Assembly (NCBI RefSeq): GCF_021390495.1
Contig: NZ_JAJEJP010000001.1
Span: 3,906,001-3,970,000, forward strand
From: Paraburkholderia sp. ZP32-5
Lineage (GTDB): Bacteria; Pseudomonadota; Gammaproteobacteria; Burkholderiales; Burkholderiaceae
Length of the DNA: 64,000 bases
Direction: 5' to 3'
Shown: positions 29,212-37,885 of the stretch, piece after piece
Numbering within the stretch: position 1 is the first letter of the stretch
Layout: each line of letters begins with the position of its first letter
The notes under the pieces: model-generated
The model's database searches: none
What the model saw: only the letters and a program-made list of their open reading frames with translations
Told to the model about the DNA's origin: nothing
Program-made: the position numbers and the translations under genes

Positions 29212-29334
29212 GGTATGTCTCCTGAGGACCTTCTTGTAAACGGCGGGTGACCTTCCGACTCTTCTCCGCCGACGTTTGATGCATGCGCGCCTCAGAGACA
29301 GCGCGCACGATCGGGGACTACGTAAGCGCGATGT

Positions 29335-30189
29335 CTAGTCGAACATGTCCGGCTGCGTATTGACCAACTCGCTCCAGATGGTCTGGAAGTGCAGCCAGCC
29401 GATGTAGTCGCTGCCCACGTGCTCGCGGCTGTAGCGCGCGCGCTCCGGCGTGACTTCCTTCGGCGTGATGCCGGCGGCTTCGATCATCAATTGCTGCTGA
29501 CAGCAGCGTTCGAGCGCGATGAACCAGAACGCGGCGGAGTCGATGCTGTGACGGCTCGCCGTGAGCAGCCCGTGATTCTGGTGAATGGCAGCCTTCACAC
29601 CGGCGAAGGCATTGGCTACCTTGTTGCCGCCCTTCACTTCCACTGCAACCTTGCCGGCCTCGTCGCCGATCACGACATGGTCTTCATAGAACGCGGCCGC
29701 GTCTTGCGAAATCGGCGCGAGCGGCCGGCCGAGCGCAGCGAATGCGGTGCCGTAAGTGGTGTGCGCGTGGCACATCGCGACGATGTCCTGATGCTGCTCG
29801 TGCACGGCCGCGTGCAACACGAAGCCCGCGCGATTGATCGCGTATTCGCCCTCGACGACAAGGCCTTGATGGTCCGCGCAGATCAGGTTGGACATCTTCA
29901 CTTGTGAGAAGTGAACGGCCATCGGGTTCGTCCAGTACAGGCTCGGGTTCTCTGGATCGCGTACCGTCAGGTGACCGGCGAAGCCGTAGTCGAACCCCTG
30001 CAGAGCAAACGCGCGACATGCGCCGACCAGACGCTCCTTCAGATACCTGCGATGCTCGGCGACGTTCGAGAATTTGGGCATCGTCGGGAAAATCAGCCCT
30101 GGCTGGTCCGGCTCGTAAATCGAAATCTTGCCGGGCTTCAGAATCGACTGCTGACTGGTTTCCGATTGCCGTTCGGCGACTGTAGACAT
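29335..30189 (-). CDS. Class II aldolase/adducin family protein
   Basis: 284-residue cytoplasmic enzyme of the class II aldolase/adducin fold (zinc-dependent aldolases, epimerases and some decarboxylases). Metal ligands visible: MCHAHTTYGTAFAALG (HxH) and AIHQNHGLLTASRHS. N-terminal RRYLKERLVGACRAFALQGF fits family members. In aromatic pathways such proteins cleave hydroxy-oxo acids or decarboxylate ring acids; which applies here is unknown. Located between the permease and the reductase in the same operon. Confidence 0.88.
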   Translation of the reverse strand: MSTVAERQSETSQQSILKPGKISIYEPDQPGLIFPTMPKFSNVAEHRRYLKERLVGACRAFALQGFDYGFAGHLTVRDPENPSLYWTNPMAVHFSQVKMSNLICADHQGLVVEGEYAINRAGFVLHAAVHEQHQDIVAMCHAHTTYGTAFAALGRPLAPISQDAAAFYEDHVVIGDEAGKVAVEVKGGNKVANAFAGVKAAIHQNHGLLTASRHSIDSAAFWFIALERCCQQQLMIEAAGITPKEVTPERARYSREHVGSDYIGWLHFQTIWSELVNTQPDMFD

Positions 30190-30323
30190 CAGATACTCCT
30201 CATATCGAGTGGGAAACAGATAGACAAGCGAAGACTTTGACTGCGGCGATCACACGGGGCGCCGCCGCGCGGGACTGCGTGGGGCTGCGTTGGAACATGC
30301 AGTCCCGCATCGATGGTTGGTGG

Positions 30324-31337
30324 TTACAGGTCCAGCACCAGAGTCCGGCTCACTGGCCGCGACACGCAGACCGTGAGGAATTCCTTGCGCTCGTCGTCAT
30401 CGAGGATGAAGTCGTTGTGTTCGACTTCACCGTCGAGGTAGCGAACCTTGCAAGTCGCGCATAACCCGGCGCAGCATGAGGTCGGAACTTCAATGCCGGC
30501 CTCGTTCAGTGCCTCGCTAAAGTTCTGGTCGGGTTCGACGTGTATGACCTGACCGGTCCTGGCAATCGTGACGTCGCAGCCGCGCTGGTTTTCCGTGTCG
30601 GCGGGCGCCCGCTTCGGCTGCTCCGGCGCCTTGAAATGCTCGAAGTGCACGGTGCCTTTCGGCCAATGACTTGCGGCGTCGGCGCAGGCCGCCATGAATC
30701 CGCCCGGCCCGCAGTAATAGACGTGCGTACCGGGCTTCGGCTGATTCAACAACGCACGCAAGTCCAGACGATTCGCCTCTTCGCCATCGTCGAAGTGATA
30801 GCGCAGCTTTCCCGCGCGCTGCATGCGTTCCAGTTCGGGGCCAAAGGCCGCAGCTTCGAGGCTGCGTGCGCAGTAGTGCATGTCGAAGTCGACGCCGCGC
30901 TGTTCCAGTTCATGCGCCATTGCCTTTAACGGCGTGACGCCGATACCGCCCGCAATCAGGATCACCTTGCTCGCATCGCCGGCGAGCGCGAAGTGATTAC
31001 GCGGCGTGCTGATCGTGACGATGTCCCCCGCGGCGATGCTCTCGTGAACGGCGCGCGAGCCACCGCGGCCGCCTTCGTCCTTCAGCACCGCGATCACATA
31101 ACGATTACGCTCGGCAGGCGAATTGCACAGCGAGTACTGCCTGATGACGCCGTTCTTCAAATGAATGTCGATGTGCGCACCGGCCTCGAAGCGCGGTAAC
31201 GTCGCGCCGCTCGGGCTCGTGAGTTCGTATGAGTTGATACCTTTGCCTTCGTAACGGATCTGCTTGACCCGGACATCGAGCGTGCCGGCTTCGATGTCTT
31301 CTTCGAGCGCTTCTTCTCTTTCCAATACCGTGTCCAT
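30324..31337 (-). CDS. PDR/VanB-type oxygenase reductase
   Basis: 337-residue electron-transfer protein of class IA oxygenases: FMN domain (residues about 20-120, with FEAGAHIDIHLKNGVIRQYS and RYVIAVLKDEGGRGGS), NAD domain (ILIAGGIGVTPLKAMA; HVYYCGPGGFM) and a C-terminal plant-type [2Fe-2S] ferredoxin (EVPTSCCAGLCATCKVRYLD, later C in FLTVCVSRP). It passes electrons from NADH to the Rieske oxygenase encoded 92 bases upstream. ATG 31337 (MDTVLE) is preferred; 31361 would add eight residues. Confidence 0.92.
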   Translation of the reverse strand: MDTVLEREEALEEDIEAGTLDVRVKQIRYEGKGINSYELTSPSGATLPRFEAGAHIDIHLKNGVIRQYSLCNSPAERNRYVIAVLKDEGGRGGSRAVHESIAAGDIVTISTPRNHFALAGDASKVILIAGGIGVTPLKAMAHELEQRGVDFDMHYCARSLEAAAFGPELERMQRAGKLRYHFDDGEEANRLDLRALLNQPKPGTHVYYCGPGGFMAACADAASHWPKGTVHFEHFKAPEQPKRAPADTENQRGCDVTIARTGQVIHVEPDQNFSEALNEAGIEVPTSCCAGLCATCKVRYLDGEVEHNDFILDDDERKEFLTVCVSRPVSRTLVLDL

Positions 31338-31428
31338 GATCTCTTCCTTGCTGGCGAGCAACCCGCCGCCGCATCGGACGGCGGGTGCCGGCGCGTACCT
31401 TGTCGCCGGCGATGGCGCGCGCGGCTGA

Positions 31429-32976
31429 TTAGCGCTTCAACGACTGCTCGAGTTCTTCGAACCTGTCGCGCACGAATTCGCCGCGCGCTTCGCCTTTCAT
31501 GCCGTCGCTTTCGGTCAGGATCTGGACGACCGTCTTCAGTACCTTGCGACGACGTGCGACTTCTTCTTCAACCGTCTCTCCCTCGGCGATTTCGAAGACG
31601 TTGCCCGAGCAGAAGCTGTTGGGCGCGCCGCCCAAAGCACGGAACCATTCGGCGAAACCTTGCGCCGATGCGGCGGCGTTCGTGCCGCGCACCGCGTCGC
31701 GCAGCATCTTGCGGAACTGATAAAGACCCGCGTCGAACTTGGTCGGGTTTTCCAGCGCGTGGACCGCGATCGGACGCTGGCTGATGATGGCTTCGTAATC
31801 GCCCGGCGCGTATTGCGCCTGCTTGTAGATCGCGCGCTCACGATGGTTGGTCGGAATCGGCGGCAGATCTTCGAGCTTGTACTTGCCGAAACGCTCCGGA
31901 CGGCGCATGGCGACCTGGCCTTCGAGGAAGTCGATGGTTTCGTAGCCAACCATATCCTTGTTGCCGATGCCACGGGTATCGATGCCCGGGCCCATCACGC
32001 GCCAGCCGATCATCTTGCTGTTTTCGTCATCGACAGGGACCGTCCAGCGGATGATATGGAAGCGGCTGAAGTACTTTTTCTTCGAACCGTCTTCCGATGT
32101 GTACGCATGCAGGCTCAGATTCGGCAGCACCTGATGCTGGACGCGCACGAAGAGCCGGTCCTTGTTGACACGGCGTGCACCGGCGCACGCGAGGCTGCGG
32201 CCGCCTTGCACCGGCACGAAGTTCATGTCGGGCGCCACTTCCATCGACGCGGCGCCGACTTCATCGAACGTCGTGCCCTGATAGTTGCCGTCGACGACGT
32301 TCTTGCCCGCGTGCAGCGCCGTCGGGTGATAGTTGTCCGCCGCGTTGTCCTGCACTTGCAGCCAGTTGCAGTGCTGGAAGTTGCTGTACGGGACCAGTTC
32401 GTCGCCGGGCATCACCGTGTAATCGCCTTCCCATTCCGGGAACGGCGGCTCTTCTTCCGGCGGCCCCATGTAGGCAAACACGAGGCCGTTGCGCTCGACG
32501 GCTTTGTACGCGCCCTGGCGAATCGAGCACGCGTACTTCTCGGCTTCCTTCTCCTCGCCTTTCGGGAACGGCACGTGAAGACACGCGCCATCCACGTCGA
32601 ACACCATGCCGTGGTAGCAGCACATGATGCCGCGCTCCTGGATCGCGCCGTATTCGAGCGACGCGCCACGGTGCACGCAATGCGCGTGCAGCACGCCGAC
32701 GCGGCCGCTCTTGTCGCGAAACGCGACGAGTTCTTCGTTCAGGATTTTGAGGAAGCGCGGCGTGTCGGTCAGTTCCATCGACATGCAGACGGGATGCCAG
32801 AACCGCCGCATGAACTCGCCCGTCGGTGTGCCCGGACCCGTTTCCGTCAGCTCGGGATCGTGCTCCGGCGTCCGGTTCGCGTAGTAACCGCCGAAAGGAA
32901 TCAGCTTTTTCGCGACCGGGGCCGACCCTGCTCCGGTGCGCTTTTGCTCATCCATCTTGTCCGATTTGACGCTCAT
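31429..32976 (-). CDS. Rieske aromatic-ring hydroxylating oxygenase, alpha subunit (phthalate type)
   Basis: 515-residue oxygenase component. Rieske cluster ligands C100-x-H102 and C119-x2-H122 (HCVHRGASLEYG...MCCYHGMVF). Mononuclear iron site D214-N-Y-H217-x4-H222 in ADNYHPTALH. Longer than VanA-type demethylases (about 350) and closer in size to the phthalate-4,5-dioxygenase/LigX-like group, alpha-only, with a long C-terminal helical region. Substrate unknown; probably an aromatic carboxylate or methoxylated aromatic. GGAGGC precedes the ATG. First gene of the leftward operon; a 14-bp GntR-type palindrome lies about 80 bases upstream. Confidence 0.92.
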   Translation of the reverse strand: MSVKSDKMDEQKRTGAGSAPVAKKLIPFGGYYANRTPEHDPELTETGPGTPTGEFMRRFWHPVCMSMELTDTPRFLKILNEELVAFRDKSGRVGVLHAHCVHRGASLEYGAIQERGIMCCYHGMVFDVDGACLHVPFPKGEEKEAEKYACSIRQGAYKAVERNGLVFAYMGPPEEEPPFPEWEGDYTVMPGDELVPYSNFQHCNWLQVQDNAADNYHPTALHAGKNVVDGNYQGTTFDEVGAASMEVAPDMNFVPVQGGRSLACAGARRVNKDRLFVRVQHQVLPNLSLHAYTSEDGSKKKYFSRFHIIRWTVPVDDENSKMIGWRVMGPGIDTRGIGNKDMVGYETIDFLEGQVAMRRPERFGKYKLEDLPPIPTNHRERAIYKQAQYAPGDYEAIISQRPIAVHALENPTKFDAGLYQFRKMLRDAVRGTNAAASAQGFAEWFRALGGAPNSFCSGNVFEIAEGETVEEEVARRRKVLKTVVQILTESDGMKGEARGEFVRDRFEELEQSLKR

Positions 32977-33056
32977 GACTTCGTGCCTCCAATGATTGAT
33001 AGGGACCCTATCCAGGTGTTGTTGCCAGAACCGTCTACCGGAGACTGTGTTCTGAA

Positions 33057-33070
33057 CTCTGTATACAGAG
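33057..33070. promoter_or_regulatory. Palindromic GntR/FCD-type operator upstream of the Rieske operon
   Basis: Perfect 14-bp palindrome CTCTGTATACAGAG, 80 bases before the Rieske start. The TGTATACA core matches the style of FCD-subfamily GntR operators. Related imperfect copies occur at 33199-33212 (CTGTTTGGATACAG) and 33956-33967 (CTGTATTCACAG), the latter just before the regulator gene. Confidence 0.6.
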
Positions 33071-33198
33071 ATTAGATGCGTGATGCGGCGATGTCTCTAT
33101 GGGTAAACGCTTACTGGTGGATTTTTCGACTAGAGAAGGGCAGGCGCCGGATGCTTGGTGTTTGTACGGATAGGCTCGCTATCGTCCGAGACTTTACG

Positions 33199-33212
33199 CT
33201 GTTTGGATACAG
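33199..33212. promoter_or_regulatory. Second candidate GntR half-site pair
   Basis: Imperfect dyad CTGTTTGGATACAG between the leftward Rieske operon and the rightward 191-residue gene. It shares the CTGT...ATACAG arms with the perfect site at 33057-33070 and is a plausible secondary binding site. Confidence 0.4.
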
Positions 33213-33295
33213 TAGACAGTAGTCGGAATTCTTTTTAATCGGCCGGGTTTATCGAACCCTCGACTACTCCCATCTGGAACCAACGGAGAAATGCA

Positions 33296-33871
33296 GTGCA
33301 GATCCCTGATTACCTGATGGTGTCCGAGCAGGCGACATCTACACGGCTGGCGCCGCTGATTGGTGAGACCGGCTTTTCGTTCAAGGACCGCGATCGGCCC
33401 GGCTCCGCGCTAACTCCGTGGATGCATGCCGGCACGATTCCGCCGACGGCGCGCGCGGTTCTGCAAACGAACGGGCAATTTGAAGGACTGACGGGGCTGC
33501 TACGCGTGCCGACCGAGGCCGACACCTTTGGCCGCTGTCGAGCCGGATGGATTCTGGGTCGAACGGCGTATGGGCTCACGTCGATCGTCGTGCGCGATGA
33601 CCATCACTGCAGCGCCGAAGGCTTGCTCGACGATGCGAGCTTCGCTGTCACGCAAGCCGGGCGATATTGCGCGACCTCCGCTGTCATTCTCGTTCAGCAA
33701 AGCGACTCGAACGGCGGCCGCAAAGCACGGGCCGCGCTTGGTAACGCGTTCATCGCGAGCGATGTGCGAGCGGACGTGCGGGTCGACGTGCGGGTCGACG
33801 TGCTTTACGAAGCCGGCTTCGATGCGGCCATCCCGCTGTGGTTTGCGTGCTTGTCCGCGGTTGTCCGTTGA
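33296..33871 (+). CDS. Hypothetical protein of catabolic cassette (191 aa)
   Basis: Open frame of 191 residues starting at GTG 33296, with GGAG seven bases upstream; codon use looks coding and it lies between the GntR-type sites. The sequence has no motif I recognise. The C-terminal part carries the odd internal repeat VRADVRVDVRVDVLYEAG, from a repeated GTGCGGGTCGAC word. It could be a small pathway protein or a decayed gene; there is no homology evidence. Confidence 0.4.
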   Translation: MQIPDYLMVSEQATSTRLAPLIGETGFSFKDRDRPGSALTPWMHAGTIPPTARAVLQTNGQFEGLTGLLRVPTEADTFGRCRAGWILGRTAYGLTSIVVRDDHHCSAEGLLDDASFAVTQAGRYCATSAVILVQQSDSNGGRKARAALGNAFIASDVRADVRVDVRVDVLYEAGFDAAIPLWFACLSAVVR

Positions 33872-33955
33872 TCTCGATGGGACGGTAAATCTGCCTGTCC
33901 CCCTTGATTTCGCGCCGTTTCTCACGCCCGGCAATGCTGGTAAGCTGACAGTATT

Positions 33956-33967
33956 CTGTATTCACAG
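33956..33967. promoter_or_regulatory. Candidate autoregulatory GntR site
   Basis: CTGTATTCACAG, 12 bases before the regulator start codon, resembling the palindrome at 33057-33070. Its position over the start region suggests autorepression. Confidence 0.45.
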
Positions 33968-33978
33968 CGCTTGTCATC

Positions 33979-34665
33979 ATGTCAGCAAAACTTTTGAAGT
34001 TGCAGTCGCGCCCCGACTACGTGGACGAGGTCTACCGGGTGCTGCTCGACGCCATTAGCGAAGGTTCGCTCGCTCCCGGAACGCGCATTGTTCAGGAGGA
34101 GATCGCCGAACAACTCGCCGTATCCCGCTCTCCCGTGCTGCAGGCGTTCCGGCTGTTGAAGAAAGACGGTCTGGTCGAGGATGCGCCTGGCCGCGGGCTG
34201 CAAGTTGCGCCGCTCGACGCGCGACGAGTCGGTCACCTGTACGAACTGAGAGGCGCGCTGGACAGCCTCGCTGCCCGTCTCGCCGCGAAGCAGCGCGTGA
34301 AGTTGGATAAGTCGCTGATTGCGACCGGCCGCAAGCTATCGAAGGGTGGCGACATCAAGGCCATGATCGAGGCCGATATGGCTTTTCATGCTGCGATCTA
34401 TGCGGCGTCCGGGAATCCGTTGATCGTTGAGAACGCGCGACTTCACTGGATTCATCTGCGACGTGTGATGGGGGCCGTGCACCAGGTCGTGGGGCAGCGC
34501 AAGACGGTTTGGGATGAGCATGCGGCGATTGCCGAAGCCATTGCGAACGGTAATGAAGCGCTCGCCGCTGAACTCAGCATGCGGCACACGGAGTTCGCAC
34601 GAGAGAATCTGGTTCAGCACATGAATGCGTCGGCCGAGGCCGAGGGTGGTGCGCAAGGGGCGTAG
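33979..34665 (+). CDS. GntR-family regulator, FCD domain
   Basis: 228-residue repressor-type regulator. N-terminal winged helix: EVYRVLLDAISEGSLAPGTR, QEEIAEQLAVSRSPVLQAFR, KKDGLVEDAPGRGLQVAPLD. The C-terminal FCD domain is helical, with ligand/metal residues in IEADMAFHAAIYAASGNPLI, EHAAIAEAIANGNEALAAEL and MRHTEFARENL (D..H...H...H pattern). FCD regulators respond to carboxylates; given the neighbouring oxygenase operon, control by the pathway's aromatic acid or a product is inferred. A site resembling the Rieske-operon palindrome overlaps its own promoter region. Confidence 0.9.
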   Translation: MSAKLLKLQSRPDYVDEVYRVLLDAISEGSLAPGTRIVQEEIAEQLAVSRSPVLQAFRLLKKDGLVEDAPGRGLQVAPLDARRVGHLYELRGALDSLAARLAAKQRVKLDKSLIATGRKLSKGGDIKAMIEADMAFHAAIYAASGNPLIVENARLHWIHLRRVMGAVHQVVGQRKTVWDEHAAIAEAIANGNEALAAELSMRHTEFARENLVQHMNASAEAEGGAQGA

Positions 34666-34700
34666 CGCCCACACGCAGCACCCTCACACAACTACGCAAC

Positions 34701-35486
34701 TCAAGGCAGCGAAATCGTCAGATTCGCCGACTCCGGCCCGAGCTTGATGACCTGCGAATACGGCGCGAGCGCATGCAGCGTGTTGTCCCGCAGCCAAGTG
34801 TTGAGTCCCAGATACGCGAGCAGCGCGACCAGAGAAAAGATCGCGCCGATCGACCACAACGGCACCTCGCGCCGCAGCCGGTTCGCGATCTGATCGGGCA
34901 ACGGCCAGTGCGGTGCGAACTGCGCGCGTTTGCCTTTCATGTTCGCGATTTCGTCACCGAGACGCGCGGTCAGATAGGCCAGCTTTTCCGGCCCTTCGAG
35001 CATGTACTTGCCCTGAAATCCGAGCAGCAGGCACATATGAAACACCTCCAGCGAATGCAGGCGGGCCACGCCCTGTGCCCTGCTCTCTTCGAGGTGCTGG
35101 AAAAATTTCTCGCCGGCCAGTTGCTCGCCGAATAGCGCGAGTTGCAACGGCCGCTGCTCCCACGCATCGCGGATGCGAAACGACGACGACAACACCGCCT
35201 CATCAAGCGCGGCACAGAACGCGAATTTGGCGGCGAACACATCTTCGGCGGCGGCACCGAGTTTCTTCGCACCGCGTTCGAAATCGCCGAGGAACTGCCG
35301 TACGCGCGCACCGAATTCGCCGGCATCCTCCGGTTCCCGGCCGTTCTTCAGCAGGAACAGCATGAAAAAGCCGTCATACAGCAGATCCAGTAACGAACGC
35401 ACCTGGTAGGCCGGTTCGTGAGCGGGTACATTGGCATTGACGGGCGGCGGCGTAACGCCGGCAAACAGGGAAGGCGCGTTGCTCAT
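34701..35486 (-). CDS. tssL: T6SS membrane complex protein TssL (IcmH/DotU)
   Basis: 261-residue inner-membrane protein of the T6SS trans-envelope complex. The N-terminal cytoplasmic helical domain shows LLDLLYDGFFMLFLLKNG, EDVFAAKFAFCAALDEAVLS and FQHLEESRA...FHMCLLLGFQGKY, followed by one C-terminal membrane helix (WSIGAIFSLVALLAYLGLNT) and a short periplasmic tail. No OmpA-type peptidoglycan domain is fused; the separate OmpA protein at 61952 may supply that role. It overlaps tssK by four bases (ATGA). A copy of its last 11 codons lies at 27838-27873. Confidence 0.93.
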   Translation of the reverse strand: MSNAPSLFAGVTPPPVNANVPAHEPAYQVRSLLDLLYDGFFMLFLLKNGREPEDAGEFGARVRQFLGDFERGAKKLGAAAEDVFAAKFAFCAALDEAVLSSSFRIRDAWEQRPLQLALFGEQLAGEKFFQHLEESRAQGVARLHSLEVFHMCLLLGFQGKYMLEGPEKLAYLTARLGDEIANMKGKRAQFAPHWPLPDQIANRLRREVPLWSIGAIFSLVALLAYLGLNTWLRDNTLHALAPYSQVIKLGPESANLTISLP

Positions 35487-36829
35487 GACGTCACCGCGAT
35501 CAGTTCGAGCTTCAGATCATTGATGCCCGCGGGCACATACACCATCGCGGACCGCGACTGAACCATGCGTTCGTACAACGCGCCGCGTGGTTCGATGGAG
35601 AAGTAGCAGGCGCCCGGGCGTACCGGAATGGCCGGCGGAACCTGCGGCGTATAAAGAAGCCGCACGCCCGGCATCGCCGAAAGAACCAGTTTGTCGACGT
35701 CGTCGGGTGCGCCTACCTTGAAGCGGGCCGGCACGGCCTCGAAGAGTTCGACCGCCGGCATGTTGGCCGACACCGCGAGATAGAACGTGGTCTTCTCGTC
35801 GATCTTGCCGGAATCGAGCCGGCCGATATGAAACGACGGCCGCACTTCTTCGAGCGCGATCGCGAAGTACTGCGTCGAGATCACCGTTTCGAGCAGTTCG
35901 CGGATGATCGTGTCGAGCCGGGCGAAGCCGGGGCCCGGATCGTCATGCCGGTAAGCCGGCAGATCGGCGAGTGCGTAGCCCTTCGAGAAGGTCATCAGTT
36001 GCCCCGCGAGGCGCAGCAACTCCTGAAACAGCCGTTCGGGATGCAATGCCGAATGCTGGTACAGATGCGCGAGCGTGGCAAACGCGCCGCTCGCGGTGTG
36101 CAGCAGCCAGAACGATGCGATATCGCCGGAACGGAATTCGATGATGTTCTTGGTCGGCTCGCGATGAAAGCCGTACAGCGCGTTGACCTTCGCCTGCAGC
36201 GCGTCGATCAGTTGCCGCAACTTTTGCAACAGCAGCGGCGACGCCTCGATGGCGAGACCCGGCGGCACGAAGCTCTCATCGAGTTCGAAGCCGGAGGTCG
36301 CGGTGCGCCGCACGCGCACGAGCGGTAACGACAGCAGCTGGTCGCGCGGCTCGCTGTGGGCGATCAGCTTGACGTTGTGCTTCAGGAACATGATGTCCGC
36401 GAGCGCGGCGTCGGTGTACTGATCGGCCACGCTCGTCTGCTCGGCTACGAAGCGCGCGACGAAGCCCGCGTTGCGGTCGGGCACGTGGTTCGAGCCGGTC
36501 TCGCGGATCTGGTGCAACGCGAGATAGAAGGTGAATTCGGCGATGCCTTCGGGCAAGGTATCGAGCGCGATGGGGGGCGGCAGATCGTCCGCGTGCGGCG
36601 CGGAATACAGCGTGCCGTCCGGAAATACGAGCGACAGCGCGCCCACGCGCAAGATATTGCTGCCGAGCGCGTCCTGATCAATCCGGACCGAACGCACTCC
36701 CCAGTTGTACGGCTGGATCGCCTGGACCGATTCGAACAGGCGCGCCTCGTGATACGCGTCCTGACGCTGGAAATGCTGCGGCCTTAAGAAAAGGCCCTCT
36801 CCCCAAAGCACCTTTGCCGAATAGCTCAT
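35483..36829 (-). CDS. tssK: T6SS baseplate protein TssK
   Basis: 448-residue baseplate-membrane connector (ImpJ/VasE family). Starts with the family hallmark VLWGEGLFLRPQHFQRQDAY and continues LFESVQAIQPYNWGVRSVRI, PQHF-type motifs and DDLPPPIALDTLPEG. The C-terminal domain ends in GVRLLYTPQVPPAIPVRPGA...INDLKLELIAV. TssK trimers link the TssFG wedge to the TssJLM membrane complex. Downstream of tssJ, upstream of tssL with ATGA overlap. Confidence 0.95.
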   Translation of the reverse strand: MSYSAKVLWGEGLFLRPQHFQRQDAYHEARLFESVQAIQPYNWGVRSVRIDQDALGSNILRVGALSLVFPDGTLYSAPHADDLPPPIALDTLPEGIAEFTFYLALHQIRETGSNHVPDRNAGFVARFVAEQTSVADQYTDAALADIMFLKHNVKLIAHSEPRDQLLSLPLVRVRRTATSGFELDESFVPPGLAIEASPLLLQKLRQLIDALQAKVNALYGFHREPTKNIIEFRSGDIASFWLLHTASGAFATLAHLYQHSALHPERLFQELLRLAGQLMTFSKGYALADLPAYRHDDPGPGFARLDTIIRELLETVISTQYFAIALEEVRPSFHIGRLDSGKIDEKTTFYLAVSANMPAVELFEAVPARFKVGAPDDVDKLVLSAMPGVRLLYTPQVPPAIPVRPGACYFSIEPRGALYERMVQSRSAMVYVPAGINDLKLELIAVTS

Positions 36830-36943
36830 GACAAATCAATGAAATGTCGCCATATCGTCCATTAATACAGACTGGCGAATTGTTAAATAGGTCGGTCCGA
36901 TCCACTTCACTCGCTACTTCACCCGCCGCTTTACTCCCCGCTC

Positions 36944-37558
36944 TTACCCGCAATTCACCGATGACAGAAGGTTTAGCGACTCGGTGGGCAATCCTTGTTC
37001 AGTGGGGATCACCGAGCCGCCGGTGACCGTCATTGCACAATTATGCAGGCCGACGATTATGCCGGATTTTTCGGATTTCGCCGGATCGAATGCGAATTTC
37101 CAGCGCTGCATTGCTGGCGCGCGAAATAGCGCGACGATTCCGACGGCCTGCGCCTCGTACGAAACCTTTTCAGTCGCGCTGTAATGCTGGCCCGGCGTGA
37201 GTGTCACTTCCCGGACGCCAAGCAGATCATCACCCAATGCGCTTTTCTCTTTTGCCGGATCCGTAAACGCATCGAAAGGTGCCTGCTCGAACGAAGTCGG
37301 ATCTTTCAATATGTAGAGGCGAACCACTAAAGCGAGCGGCCGATTGTCGTTCGCCGCATTCAGATTCGGCGCCGCGTATAGTTTTACCCCTATATTTCGT
37401 GGGGGTTTCTGCGCGTCGGGCACCGGCGGCTTGCCAACTCCAGCAAGCTGCAGCGCGGCGGACGCGGCGCTGCCGAGCGCCGGTACGGCAGCCGCGCAGC
37501 CGCCAAGCACCGCAATGGCGCCGAGTGCACATAGGTAGCGAATCAGGCGTGCGTCCAT
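36944..37558 (-). CDS. tssJ: T6SS outer-membrane lipoprotein TssJ
   Basis: About 204-residue lipoprotein. From ATG 37558 the signal is MDARLIRYLCALGAIAVLGG-C (lipobox LGGC). The mature part has the TssJ transthyretin-like beta domain: VKLYAAPNLNAANDNRPLAL, VVRLYILKDPTSFEQAPFDA, and VTLTPGQHYSATEKV. TssJ anchors TssM to the outer membrane. An in-frame upstream extension to 37633 would spoil the signal peptide, so it is rejected. First gene of the leftward tssJKL operon. Confidence 0.92.
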   Translation of the reverse strand: MDARLIRYLCALGAIAVLGGCAAAVPALGSAASAALQLAGVGKPPVPDAQKPPRNIGVKLYAAPNLNAANDNRPLALVVRLYILKDPTSFEQAPFDAFTDPAKEKSALGDDLLGVREVTLTPGQHYSATEKVSYEAQAVGIVALFRAPAMQRWKFAFDPAKSEKSGIIVGLHNCAMTVTGGSVIPTEQGLPTESLNLLSSVNCG

Positions 37559-37784
37559 CAATGAATAGCGACGTGCAATGCACGCGTGATCGGTAAATTT
37601 GTTAGTTTCAGCTTCGCCGTAATCAATATGCATTGCAATTTTTTCACCATTAACCGTCTTATAGAATCAGTGCGACTTTGAATACGGAACTGGATTTAAC
37701 AATTCAAGACTTGAAATCGTTTTCGCATAAGAAGGCTATTTGTAATCACAACCTTGATATACCCTGACTTCCTTCTGACGAATG

Positions 37785-37813
37785 TTGAACTAATCAAATT
37801 TGGCCTGTACTAT
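37785..37813 (+). promoter_or_regulatory. Candidate sigma-70 promoter for the rightward T6SS operon
   Basis: TTGAAC (37785-37790) and TACTAT (37808-37813) separated by exactly 17 bases, in the AT-rich 327-base region between divergent tssJ and the TPR lipoprotein gene, 73 bases before the latter's start codon. No sigma-54 element was evident. Sequence match only. Confidence 0.45.
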
Positions 37814-37885
37814 ACCCGCGCATTGGCGCCAGGTGTAAAACCAGTTTCTTCGTTCACGTCCGAAATTACACGCTGTGATAAAACG

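Noticed and set aside
31660..33075. 471-codon frame opposite the Rieske oxygenase
   Set aside because: Antisense shadow of the gene with intact iron ligands.
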